From Spirosoma agri (GTDB lineage: Bacteria; Bacteroidota; Bacteroidia; Cytophagales; Spirosomataceae): a DNA stretch of 64,000 bases. The translations under genes and the position numbers were made by a program. The DNA is taken from positions 620,001-684,000 of the forward strand of contig NZ_JAAGNZ010000002.1 in the NCBI RefSeq assembly GCF_010747415.1. The letters are read 5' to 3'. Numbering within the stretch: position 1 is the first letter of the stretch; each line of letters begins with the position of its first letter. The notes below the pieces were generated by a model. It saw only the letters and a list, made by a program, of their open reading frames with translations. It did not search any database and had not been told where the DNA came from. Shown piece by piece: positions 44,706-53,192 of the stretch.

Positions 44706-47700
44706 TTAGAATGTGGCTGACAGCTTGAGCTGATACGTACGGGGAATGGGGACGTTTCCGAAGTCGAGGCCACGAAGCAGATCGTTGGTGCCACCGGCGT
44801 TGGTTTCCGGATCGAAGCCGGGGTATTTATCCCACGAGTACAGGTTGCGGCCAATGAGCGCCACATTGATGGTACTCACCGATTTGATCAGTTTGGGCAG
44901 CGAATAGCTGAGCGAAACCTCCCGCAGTTTGGTATACGACCCGTTGTCCACGCGCCACTCTTCGGTATTGTAGATCGCGAAAATATAACCGCGCTTCAGC
45001 TCTCCGCGTAGTTCCTGTTCAGCGTATTCGCCCAGGCCCACACCCTGCCGAGTGCGTTTATCCGCGTTGAACACCTGAACGCCCTGAACCATATCCAGCA
45101 ACACATGCAAGGTCAGCGCCTTGTAGTTCAGGTTCGTACTGAATGAGCCCGTCCATTTCGGATTCGGATTGGCAATAACAATATTAGCCGTTGGAAAGCG
45201 GGTGTCGGGCTGGCCTTCTGCCGTACGGGCCGGGGTGTAGTCGATCGAACCCGGAACCTGACTCGATGCCCGCTCCGACTGGGGAAAACCGGCTGAGGTT
45301 AATAGCAACGATCCATCCGGATTGCGCGCGTAACCCGTTCCGAAATAGACACCGGCGGGTTGCCCCTGAATCAGATAAGGTGATCCGGCGGGTGACGCAA
45401 TGGCAATGGTTGGGCTACCCAGCGTCAGCACTTTGTTGCGGTTCCGGTTGAAAATAGCTGTAAAATCCCAGCTGAAGTCTTTCGTTTTTACCGGTACAAC
45501 GTCCAGCACCAGTTCAAGACCCTTGTTTTCCATCGTGCCAACGTTGTTGATGATGCTCGTTCCGCCCGACGATGGGGCCAGAACGCGGTTCACGACCAGA
45601 TCTTTAATCTGCTGATTGTAGACCGTTACGCCCAAGCCAACGCGGTTTTTGAGAAACGACAGGTCGGCTCCGGCTTCCAATTCGGCCATGCGCTCAGGCC
45701 GTACCAGTGGGTTAGCCAGCTGCGAGCCGGGTAGCAAGGTGTTCTTTCCCAGATAAGCCACTGGTGAGAACTGATAGAACCGGCTGTAGGAGCCAACGCC
45801 CGATAGGTTCCCGGCTTCGCCATAACTTAATCGTAGTTTAAGGCTGTTGAAGGCGTCGGTAAAAGACCCACTCTTCCAGAATCCCAAATCTGATACCACA
45901 AACGAACCACTTACTTTGGGATAGAACTGATTGGTTACCGATGGCGAGAATTTGGATGACTGGTCACGGCGGATCGCACCCGTTAAAAATGCCAGATTCC
46001 GGTAGCCCAATGTAGCCTGAACGTAATAGCCACTCAGATTATACCGGTCGAGGCTGAAATCGGCGAGAACCGTTGTGCTGGCGGCTCCGCGCACGGTTTC
46101 GATAAAGGGGGCCAGATTCTGACCTTGCGATGTGGCGTAGTCGGACCGGAAAAACTGGTAGTTGTAACCCGCTATCGCATTCAGTTTGAACTGCTCCGTT
46201 AGTTGCCGTTCATAGCTGACGTTCAGGTCGGAGTTGAGTTGCAGCACGGTGTTCGTTCCGGTCGCCGAGAACCCCAGTGGATACAGATTGGCACCCAGTG
46301 ATGCCTGCGCCACGTAGGGGTAGGGGCGAATGTAGTTCTGCCCGATCTGCCCGTAGGTATCGACGCCAAAAATGTAATCGACACTCAGTCCTTTCAGGGG
46401 AGTCAGGTTCAGTTGTACGTCACTGATCGTACGGTTGACCGACTGCGTGAACTTCATGTCCTCGATCGTCGAAAGCGGGTTTACGCGTGGCCCTTCAACG
46501 GCTTGCAGATTCCCCGACGCGTCACGCTGGGTGATGTCGTAGATGTTGTTAACGATGTTAACTGAGTTGATCGGGCTGTAGAACACGTTGCCGTTCGCTT
46601 TCTCATTGGCGAAGCTGTTCACGTAGCTCAGACCGGCTGAAAGTTTTGCCCAGTTGGTCAGCCGCTGATCGATGCGGGCGCGGAGGTTATAGCGCGTAAA
46701 GTCGGTTCCCTTGATAATACCCTCATTGCGCAGGTACCCGAACGAAACATAATATTGCGTATTGTCGCGACCGCCGGAAATGGATAACGCATTGTCGGTG
46801 CCGTAGCCAGTCCGGAAAATCTGGTCGAAATAATTGTAGCGGGGCACATTATCGACTACGTTCGAGAGCAGGTTGTTGGTCGTTCCATCCCGAACGATGG
46901 GTGTAAACGTTGTCGCTGGGTTTAACTTGATCGCATCCTGTTGGGCAGTGGCCGTATTAAAGGCATTGATTGTGTAGAGCCGTTGCTGGGCGTTGCCGAA
47001 CGTTTTGTTATACAGATTGACCGGAACACTCTTACGCAGTTCGTTGACATTGAACGAAGTCGAGAACGTGACGCGGGGGGCACCCGTCGAGCCGCGTTTC
47101 GTCGTGATCAGCACAACACCATTGGCCGCGCGCGACCCATACTGAGCAGCCGCAGCCGCGCCGTTGATGACGTTTAAGCTGGCGATGTCATTGGGATTTA
47201 TGTCGGCCAGGCGGTTGGTGCCGGGCTGGGCCGAGCCAACCTGATCGGCGACGGCCAGCTGCGAGACGTTAGCACTCTGGTTGCTGACAATAACACCGTC
47301 GATCACGTAAAGCGGATCGGATGAGCCCGACAGCGACTTGACCCCGCGCAACCGAATCGAGATCGAACCCGACGGATCGCCGGAGTTTTGCGTTATCTGC
47401 GCGCCCGGCACTTTGCCCTGCAAGGCATTGAGCAATCCGCCCGACCCCGCTTGCTGTAAGTCACCGGCTTTGATTGTGCTGATCGCATTGCCCAGTTCCC
47501 GCCTTGCTGATTTATTGGTCGAACCCGTTACAACGACCTCATCCAGGTTGGCGATGTCTTCCTTCAGGGTTGTATTGGCCGTTACGGTTTCGGCATTGCC
47601 AAGGGTAATCGTCTGCTTCGCTGGTGAATAACCAACCGCCGAAAAGTTCAGCGTATAGGTGCCAGGGGACAGGCTGGTAGCGAATGAGTAATTGCCATCC

Positions 47701-47900
47701 ACATCGGAGGCTGAACCGGTGGTGGTCCCGACAACTTGTACCGTAACGCCGGGAATTCCCGCGCCATTGGCATCAATTACGCGCCCTTTAAGGGTAAAAC
47801 GGGGGGTCTGCGCGAACGCATTTACGCCCAGTAACAGGGTAAGCCATAGCATCCAAAGCTTCTGAATGCTGGGGCCAATGGGAGAGTACCTGTCAGTCAT
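44706..47900 (-). CDS. SusC/RagA-family TonB-dependent outer membrane transporter
   Basis: A 1,064-residue protein from the ATG at 47900; the frame extends 25 codons further upstream but those give no signal structure. After the signal (LLLGVNAFAQ), a carboxypeptidase-regulatory-like domain (FTLKGRVIDANGAGIPGVTV) precedes the plug. The plug shows the SusC motif LYVIDGVIVSNQSANV and NVINGAAAAAQYGSRAANGVVLITTKRG. The remaining 800 residues are a 22-strand barrel ending in RTYQLKLSATF. It imports large substrates with its SusD partner, powered by TonB-ExbBD. It is divergent from a DPP IV-type peptidase, which hints at peptide uptake; this is inference. Confidence 0.94.
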   Translation of the reverse strand: MTDRYSPIGPSIQKLWMLWLTLLLGVNAFAQTPRFTLKGRVIDANGAGIPGVTVQVVGTTTGSASDVDGNYSFATSLSPGTYTLNFSAVGYSPAKQTITLGNAETVTANTTLKEDIANLDEVVVTGSTNKSARRELGNAISTIKAGDLQQAGSGGLLNALQGKVPGAQITQNSGDPSGSISIRLRGVKSLSGSSDPLYVIDGVIVSNQSANVSQLAVADQVGSAQPGTNRLADINPNDIASLNVINGAAAAAQYGSRAANGVVLITTKRGSTGAPRVTFSTSFNVNELRKSVPVNLYNKTFGNAQQRLYTINAFNTATAQQDAIKLNPATTFTPIVRDGTTNNLLSNVVDNVPRYNYFDQIFRTGYGTDNALSISGGRDNTQYYVSFGYLRNEGIIKGTDFTRYNLRARIDQRLTNWAKLSAGLSYVNSFANEKANGNVFYSPINSVNIVNNIYDITQRDASGNLQAVEGPRVNPLSTIEDMKFTQSVNRTISDVQLNLTPLKGLSVDYIFGVDTYGQIGQNYIRPYPYVAQASLGANLYPLGFSATGTNTVLQLNSDLNVSYERQLTEQFKLNAIAGYNYQFFRSDYATSQGQNLAPFIETVRGAASTTVLADFSLDRYNLSGYYVQATLGYRNLAFLTGAIRRDQSSKFSPSVTNQFYPKVSGSFVVSDLGFWKSGSFTDAFNSLKLRLSYGEAGNLSGVGSYSRFYQFSPVAYLGKNTLLPGSQLANPLVRPERMAELEAGADLSFLKNRVGLGVTVYNQQIKDLVVNRVLAPSSGGTSIINNVGTMENKGLELVLDVVPVKTKDFSWDFTAIFNRNRNKVLTLGSPTIAIASPAGSPYLIQGQPAGVYFGTGYARNPDGSLLLTSAGFPQSERASSQVPGSIDYTPARTAEGQPDTRFPTANIVIANPNPKWTGSFSTNLNYKALTLHVLLDMVQGVQVFNADKRTRQGVGLGEYAEQELRGELKRGYIFAIYNTEEWRVDNGSYTKLREVSLSYSLPKLIKSVSTINVALIGRNLYSWDKYPGFDPETNAGGTNDLLRGLDFGNVPIPRTYQLKLSATF

Positions 47901-48114
47901 AGATAAGTAGTGGTTAGTACGATGAATGAAAGATTTGTCGAAAATCGCAAGATACCCATAAAAAATTTTGTGCAATTGCCGCTCATCCGAATTTTGCCCA
48001 GGGCGGACAGGGAGGGCTTAAATCATTTTTTTTGTACTGTCCATTCTTGTCAAACTTCCACATTTGGTCTTGGTCGATTAGGGGCATTCATGCTTTCCAA
48101 AGGTCATTTTTCAG

Positions 48115-48122
48115 TAGCTTTG
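48115..48122 (+). promoter_or_regulatory. Possible -7 promoter element for the DPP IV gene
   Basis: TAGCTTTG matches TAnnTTTG 26 bp before the ATG at 48149. No clear TTG is present at 17-23 bp upstream. It supports the choice of the later start codon, since the upstream in-frame ATG would precede this site. Confidence 0.4.
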
Positions 48123-48148
48123 ATGCTTTTAACCAAGTCAACAGACGC

Positions 48149-50380
48149 ATGATCGTACGTACAAAAGCTAGCTGGCTTGTTTGCCTGGCTGTCTTCTTAA
48201 ACTGGCCGGCATCGGGTCAATCGCCTGCTTCGTCGAAGCCGCGTTACCAGGGTCTTCAGCAGGCGCTATCGGCAACGGGACAACTGAACGGATCATCTGG
48301 CCCACGCAGTGTGAACTGGATCGAAGGGGGTAGTAAATTCTCGTTCAGCGACGGGCAAAGTGTCATTAAAACGCTATCGCCGAAGGATCAGAAAGAAGAG
48401 GTTATCTTCGACGGTAGCCAACTGAAATTTCCCGGCACTGAAAAGCCGTTTACCTACGGTTCGTTTCAGTGGTCGAAGGATTCGAAGAACCTTTTGTTTC
48501 AAACCAATTTTCGACCCGTTTACCGACGGTCGGGGGTGTCCGATTACTATGTGTATGCCGTGGCAGACAAAAGTCTGAAACTGGTGGCCAAAGATGCGCA
48601 AACGGCTGAACTGGCTCCCGATGGACAGAAAGTTGGTTATGAGCGTGGTGGTAATCTGTTCACATTTGATTTTAGTACCCAGAAAGAAACGCAGCTTACC
48701 GACGATGCCAAACCCGCGTTTTACAATGGTCGTTTTGGCTGGGCCTACGAAGAAGAGTTCGGATTAGCGCAGGCCTGGGACTGGTCGCCCGATAGCAAGT
48801 TCATTGCGTTCTGGCAATCCGACGAACGGGAGGTGCCCATCTACAAACTGACCGACTATAAAGGGTTTGACGAGAAATTCGATTCGCTACCGTACCCGCG
48901 CGTTGGCGATAAAAATCCGACCGTTCGCATCGGTGTCATTGAGATCGCCAACAAAGCAAAACAGTGGATGAAGGTCGATTTGGGAGATGGGTATATTCCG
49001 CGTATTTACTGGACCTCGCAGGAAGGACAGCTTGCGCTGATGCACCTGAACCGCAAACAGAATCACCTGCGTCTATTTATGGCGAACGTCCGCACTGGCG
49101 ATGCCCGTCAGATCATGGAAGAAAAATCAACGACCTGGGTTGATGTCTTTGATTTCTTTGCCGGTATCAATCACCTGATCTACTTTCCGGCGGGTACGCA
49201 GGAATTTTATTGGGTATCGGATCGCGACGGCTTTGCGCATCTCTACCGCTACGATTATACGGGCAAGCTGCTGAACGCCGTAACGAGTGGCAAATGGGAA
49301 GTGACGTATGTGCACCACATCGATCCCAAAACGAAGAAAGTCTACTTCACCTCAACTGAGGCATCACCATTGGAGCGGCAGTTGTTCGTAGCTGATCTGG
49401 ACGGTAAAAACAAACGCCGGTTAACCACGATTGCTGGTCGGCATACGGTCAACTTCTCTCCGAATGGTCAGTATTTTATTGACAGGTATTCAAACGTCTC
49501 GACGCCTACTCAGGTGGAACTGCGCGACACGAAAGGTCAGCTCATTAAGGCGCTCGAAACCAATAAAAAGGTGTCGGAATACGTCGCTGGCCACGCGTAT
49601 GCACCGAAAGAACTGACCACGTTCACAACGTCCGATGGGCAGGCTATTGACATTTCGATCATCAAACCACTCGATTTTGACCCAGCCAAAAAGTACCCCG
49701 TTGTGCTCGACATTTACGGCGGTCCGGGGGCGCAATCGGTCTACAACGAGTTTGCGGCAACGGGCTGGCATCAATGGTTAGCGCAGACCGGCTATATCGT
49801 TGTGGGTGTCAACAACCGGGGCAGCGGTGGCTACGGGCGCGATTTCGAAAAAGTCGTTTACGAGAAACTGGGTAAATACGAAGGACTGGATTTTGCCGAA
49901 ACGGCTGCGTACCTGGCCAAACAACCGTGGGTCGATGGAAACCGCATGGCGATCCGGGGCCATAGTTACGGCGGTTACATGAGTAGCTACACGATGCTGA
50001 CCCATCCGGGCGTATTTAAGGTTTCGCTCGTTGGGGCACCCGTTACGGACTGGCGGCTCTATGATTCGATCTACACCGAACGGTACATGGGTCTGCTGCC
50101 CGAGAATGACGAAAAATACAAAGTCAGTGCCGTATCACCCTACGCTAAAAACCTCGTGGGAAAGATGTTCGTCGCCCACTCAACAATGGACGAAAATGTA
50201 CACGTTCGCAATACGTTCCAGCTGATGAACGCCTTCGAAGATGCGGGCAAAGATGTTGATTTGCGTATTTACCCGCCGGGTGCACATGGCGTGGCCTATA
50301 GTGCAGCGACGCAGTTGTTACTCTACCAGCAGTATACGACCTATCTGGAAACCAATTTGAAAGCGACCGGTGTCAATTAA
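48149..50380 (+). CDS. Dipeptidyl peptidase IV-type serine peptidase (S9B)
   Basis: A 743-residue exported peptidase from the ATG at 48149 (MIVRTKASWLVCLAVFLNW), which gives a signal peptide directly. Residues about 60-480 form the eight-bladed DPP IV propeller (FGWAYEEEFGLAQAWDWSPDS with the glutamate pair that holds the substrate N-terminus). The C-terminal alpha/beta hydrolase carries the triad Ser606 (RGHSYGGYMSSY), Asp681 (STMDENVH) and His713 (PGAHGVAY). DPP IV removes X-Pro or X-Ala dipeptides from peptides in the periplasm. It is divergent from the SusC/SusD pair and followed by a strong terminator. Confidence 0.94.
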   Translation: MIVRTKASWLVCLAVFLNWPASGQSPASSKPRYQGLQQALSATGQLNGSSGPRSVNWIEGGSKFSFSDGQSVIKTLSPKDQKEEVIFDGSQLKFPGTEKPFTYGSFQWSKDSKNLLFQTNFRPVYRRSGVSDYYVYAVADKSLKLVAKDAQTAELAPDGQKVGYERGGNLFTFDFSTQKETQLTDDAKPAFYNGRFGWAYEEEFGLAQAWDWSPDSKFIAFWQSDEREVPIYKLTDYKGFDEKFDSLPYPRVGDKNPTVRIGVIEIANKAKQWMKVDLGDGYIPRIYWTSQEGQLALMHLNRKQNHLRLFMANVRTGDARQIMEEKSTTWVDVFDFFAGINHLIYFPAGTQEFYWVSDRDGFAHLYRYDYTGKLLNAVTSGKWEVTYVHHIDPKTKKVYFTSTEASPLERQLFVADLDGKNKRRLTTIAGRHTVNFSPNGQYFIDRYSNVSTPTQVELRDTKGQLIKALETNKKVSEYVAGHAYAPKELTTFTTSDGQAIDISIIKPLDFDPAKKYPVVLDIYGGPGAQSVYNEFAATGWHQWLAQTGYIVVGVNNRGSGGYGRDFEKVVYEKLGKYEGLDFAETAAYLAKQPWVDGNRMAIRGHSYGGYMSSYTMLTHPGVFKVSLVGAPVTDWRLYDSIYTERYMGLLPENDEKYKVSAVSPYAKNLVGKMFVAHSTMDENVHVRNTFQLMNAFEDAGKDVDLRIYPPGAHGVAYSAATQLLLYQQYTTYLETNLKATGVN

Positions 50381-50444
50381 GACTAGTTTAGGCTGATCGG
50401 CGGCTGAGTTGAGTACCGGATAGAATCGTTACCTAGCAATCCTC

Positions 50445-50489
50445 AGGCTGGTGTTTTATTGCCCGAACGCGATAAGACACCAGCCTTTT
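50445..50489 (+). terminator. Intrinsic terminator after the DPP IV gene
   Basis: 15-bp arms (50445-50459 and 50472-50486, one wobble) with a 12-base loop and a T-run continuing to 50489. It separates the peptidase from the small peptide gene downstream. Confidence 0.85.
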
Positions 50490-50519
50490 CATTTTCTTTG
50501 GCAAGATCTGAGGGGATGC

Positions 50520-50549
50520 ATTGGAATTAAATATTTGTGTCTATATTTG
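50520..50549 (+). promoter_or_regulatory. Promoter for the lasso-leader-type peptide gene
   Basis: TATATTTG (50542-50549) is a full match to TAnnTTTG, with TTG (50521-50523) 18 bp upstream. It lies after the DPP IV terminator and about 100 bp before the 44-codon gene, which would therefore have its own transcript with a leader of roughly 95 bases. Confidence 0.55.
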
Positions 50550-50650
50550 TCATAAATGTATATAAATAAGACTAGCAGGTTGGTATTCTTTATCAATTAT
50601 GCGCTGGACTGAATACGTCAAGTACCCACCGTATACTTATCTCTTGTAAA

Positions 50651-50785
50651 ATGACCAATAAAATTGTTACCCGGCCAGCTATCCGAAAAGCCTACCAAAC
50701 TCCCAAAATCAAGACGCTGGGCAATGTCAAAAAGCTGACGCTAAAAACAGGGTCAAACACAGACATGATGGGTGGACATTTGTAG
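50651..50785 (+). CDS. Short peptide with lasso-type RiPP leader motif
   Basis: A 44-residue open frame too short for usual gene finders. Residues 15-31 fit the lasso-peptide leader rule YxxPxLxxxGxxxxxTx exactly in spacing: Tyr15, Pro18, Ile20 (for Leu), Gly24 and Thr30. If Thr30 is position -2, the core is KTGSNTDMMGGHL, with Asp38 at core position 7 as a possible ring-closing residue. A Lys at core position 1 is unusual, since Gly, Ala, Ser or Cys are usual. No RRE protein (B1), leader protease (B2) or asparagine-synthetase-like cyclase (C) is in the window, so any maturation would be in trans. It has its own promoter-like element, and the LpxR-like gene follows from a separate promoter. 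Confidence 0.7.
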   Translation: MTNKIVTRPAIRKAYQTPKIKTLGNVKKLTLKTGSNTDMMGGHL

Positions 50786-50908
50786 TTCAGCACCAGGCCT
50801 GTAGCTTACTAAATGAAGTTCACAGCTATATACAGTAGCCCAGAATGGTGCGCTCACCGCCATGCTACAATAGTTAGTTTATAAAAATTAATTTAAGTAA
50901 ACTAAAGG

Positions 50909-50936
50909 TTGGTAAGTTTTGAATAGGCTATATTTG
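50909..50936 (+). promoter_or_regulatory. Bacteroidota-type promoter for the LpxR-like gene
   Basis: TATATTTG (50929-50936) matches TAnnTTTG, with TTG (50909-50911) 17 bp upstream. The -7 element lies 22 bp before the GTG at 50959, which supports that start codon. Confidence 0.55.
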
Positions 50937-50958
50937 GGCTCATTCACTAGTTTCCTTC

Positions 50959-52008
50959 GTGACCCCACTACCTAGGCTGAGTATTCAGCGGGCAATAGTA
51001 GTATGCCTGTTGGCATTGAAAACCGTTTGTGGATTTGCCCAATCTGCCGCATCTACTGACAGTATAAAAACGGGGAGTTATCTCCAACTGACGTGGGATA
51101 ACGATGCCTTCCAACTCAGAGCAAAGAATACTTCAGATCGGTACTACACCAACGGCATTCATCTTAAAGTACTCAGTAACTACTGGCGTAAGTGGCCGAC
51201 GCAGTACACCTTATTGAAACTGGCACCTAAAGACAACCGTCGTTACGATTACCAGTATGATTTTGGTGTCGGTCAGGAGATGTATACACCCCGCAATCTG
51301 ACGGTTGCCAATCGCCCGCTCTATCCGAATGATCATCCTTACGCCGGCTTCCTGTATATGTCGTGGGGACTAGTGACCAGTGATGTTGTAGGCGGCAGAA
51401 AGCTAACGTCAAAACTTGTGTTGGGTGTTATCGGCCCACTCAGTGGAGCTGCGGAAGTACAGCGCGAATTTCACGTGGCTGAGAAATTTAGTAAGCCAAT
51501 GGGGTGGGGGACTCAGATGCCCAACGATCCCGTAATCAGTTACTCTATTGGGTATGAAGCGCGGCTAATTCCGCGTTATACCCCCTTCTTTGATGTTATC
51601 GGCCGGGTCGATGCTACTCTTGGGATGCTGAGTAACCAGGCCAGCATGGGTACACTGTTACGGATTGGCCTCTTCAATGATTATTTTCAGAACGCTACCG
51701 GCTTATATGATCCGTCCATGGGACACTCGCGTCGGCGGGTGCAGGTATACGCAACGATGGGCATGGCGTTCCGGGCCGTACTCGATAACTCAATTCTTCA
51801 GGGAGGCTGGTTCAATGGAGTTGACAATTATTATGCGCTGCCAGCGGTTGAACTGAAACATTTTCTGGGATTGATGGATTTTGGCGCTGTCGTTGCCTAC
51901 CGGAATGTTCAGCTTTCGTTCACGCAATCGGTGCGTACGCAGGAATTTAAGAACGGGCTGGACCACCAGTGGGGGCGCGTGAACCTGTTATTCCGTTGCG
52001 GAAAATAA
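50959..52008 (+). CDS. LpxR-like lipid A 3'-O-deacylase
   Basis: A 349-residue outer-membrane protein starting at a GTG, with a signal peptide ending CGFAQ at about residue 28. The first barrel strand carries TWDNDAFQL (Asn48, Asp49), then SDRYYTNGIHL (Thr64), matching the LpxR pattern in which Asn, Asp, Thr and His form the calcium-bound active site. NDHPYAGFLYMSWG later holds the probable catalytic His. LpxR removes the 3'-acyloxyacyl group from lipid A and so changes how hosts or antimicrobials see the surface. Length is near the 300-350 usual for the family. It follows the short peptide gene by 173 bp. Confidence 0.87.
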   Translation: MTPLPRLSIQRAIVVCLLALKTVCGFAQSAASTDSIKTGSYLQLTWDNDAFQLRAKNTSDRYYTNGIHLKVLSNYWRKWPTQYTLLKLAPKDNRRYDYQYDFGVGQEMYTPRNLTVANRPLYPNDHPYAGFLYMSWGLVTSDVVGGRKLTSKLVLGVIGPLSGAAEVQREFHVAEKFSKPMGWGTQMPNDPVISYSIGYEARLIPRYTPFFDVIGRVDATLGMLSNQASMGTLLRIGLFNDYFQNATGLYDPSMGHSRRRVQVYATMGMAFRAVLDNSILQGGWFNGVDNYYALPAVELKHFLGLMDFGAVVAYRNVQLSFTQSVRTQEFKNGLDHQWGRVNLLFRCGK

Positions 52009-52115
52009 TTGATAAACGGCCCTGCCTGGCGATCTGGTTTTAGCTTCTCAATCAATTAACGTAACCATTCAGTAAGCCCACTGAACTTCGTCTGCTTATT
52101 CGGCTTTACTAGCGT

Positions 52116-52982
52116 ATGGAAATTCTCGTAACAGCCGCTATTATTGGTTATATTATCTATCTCCGCTACTACGCAGACTTACGGAACAAGTCCGAAAAGG
52201 AGGTAGAACAGGTGCAATCAGGCATCAACCTGTATAATGCCGGCCAGTTTGATGAGACTCTCGACTACTTCACTGCGTATATTCGGAGCGAACCCAAATC
52301 CAGCATCGCGTATCTTTACTTAGCCCGCTGCTATCGTGCGTTGGGTAATGTGCCCGCTGCGGTAACTGCCTTGAAAACGGGTGAAAGTTACGACGATACG
52401 GTCGCTGATCTACACGTAGAGATGGGGCAGATTTTGTACGATCAACAGAATTATCAGGCTGCTTTTCTGGAATTCGATAAAGCCGTCTTTCACGCGAAAG
52501 GTGCCCAGGCGACTCCGTACCACTGGCGGGGTTTGACTCGGCAACAGCTCAACCAAGCGGCTGACGCACAACAGGATCTGGATCGGGCAGTTGCTCTTCA
52601 ACTAACCGCCGAAACGGTTCCGCCCGTTAACCATTCGGAGCATACGACCTTCCTAGACCGAAAGTTTCTAAGCCATGTTCTGCTTATTCTGGTCAACAGT
52701 GCCATTTTACTGGTCGTAATCAAGGAAGCGACGGTTATTCACCTGCCTTACCTGCTGGCGGCCGTCGCAGCCGCCACGATTGGGTTTATTGAGCCCAAAA
52801 AAGGATGGGCACTGGCACTATTACAGGCCTTTTTGCTCTGGATTGGCTACACATTTTTTACGACCGCCCCCCAAACCAGCGGCTCCCGGGAATTAGAATC
52901 ATTTGGGCTTTACGGATCTATCGTGTTGACCTTTATTGGCAGTTTTATTGGTGGAGTTCTTAAGCGACAACTCGCCCGGTAA
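52116..52982 (+). CDS. TPR-containing membrane protein
   Basis: A 288-residue protein. A short N-terminal helix (VTAAIIGYIIYLRYYAD) is followed by three tetratricopeptide repeats at about 30-160 (SGINLYNAGQFDETLDYFTA, AYLYLARCYRALGNVPAAVT, VEMGQILYDQQNYQAAFLEF). Three to four hydrophobic helices in the C-terminal third (LLILVNSAILLVVI, YLLAAVAAATIGF, LYGSIVLTFIGSFIGG) end the protein. TPR domains mediate protein contacts. No family name is recognised. It lies on the same strand between the LpxR-like and metalloprotease genes, with 107 and 210 bp gaps. Confidence 0.75.
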   Translation: MEILVTAAIIGYIIYLRYYADLRNKSEKEVEQVQSGINLYNAGQFDETLDYFTAYIRSEPKSSIAYLYLARCYRALGNVPAAVTALKTGESYDDTVADLHVEMGQILYDQQNYQAAFLEFDKAVFHAKGAQATPYHWRGLTRQQLNQAADAQQDLDRAVALQLTAETVPPVNHSEHTTFLDRKFLSHVLLILVNSAILLVVIKEATVIHLPYLLAAVAAATIGFIEPKKGWALALLQAFLLWIGYTFFTTAPQTSGSRELESFGLYGSIVLTFIGSFIGGVLKRQLAR

Positions 52983-53192
52983 GCGATGAACGGCGTGTGT
53001 TCAACTCGTCTAATAAAGACTGTATTTGTTAGGATTGATCGGCCTGCGTTACATGTAGGCAAGGCGAACATGTACGTTCTACCCGTCAAAACGAACCCCT
53101 CTCAATCTTGTTGGCGAACACACTACGCTTTCAGGTCGATACATAAGCGATTTGGCCGTATCTTGAGCGACAAATACAACCGTTCATTTAGT

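Noticed and set aside
43378..47900. Polysaccharide utilisation locus
   Set aside because: A SusC/SusD pair is present, but no glycoside hydrolase, lyase or hybrid two-component regulator lies nearby.
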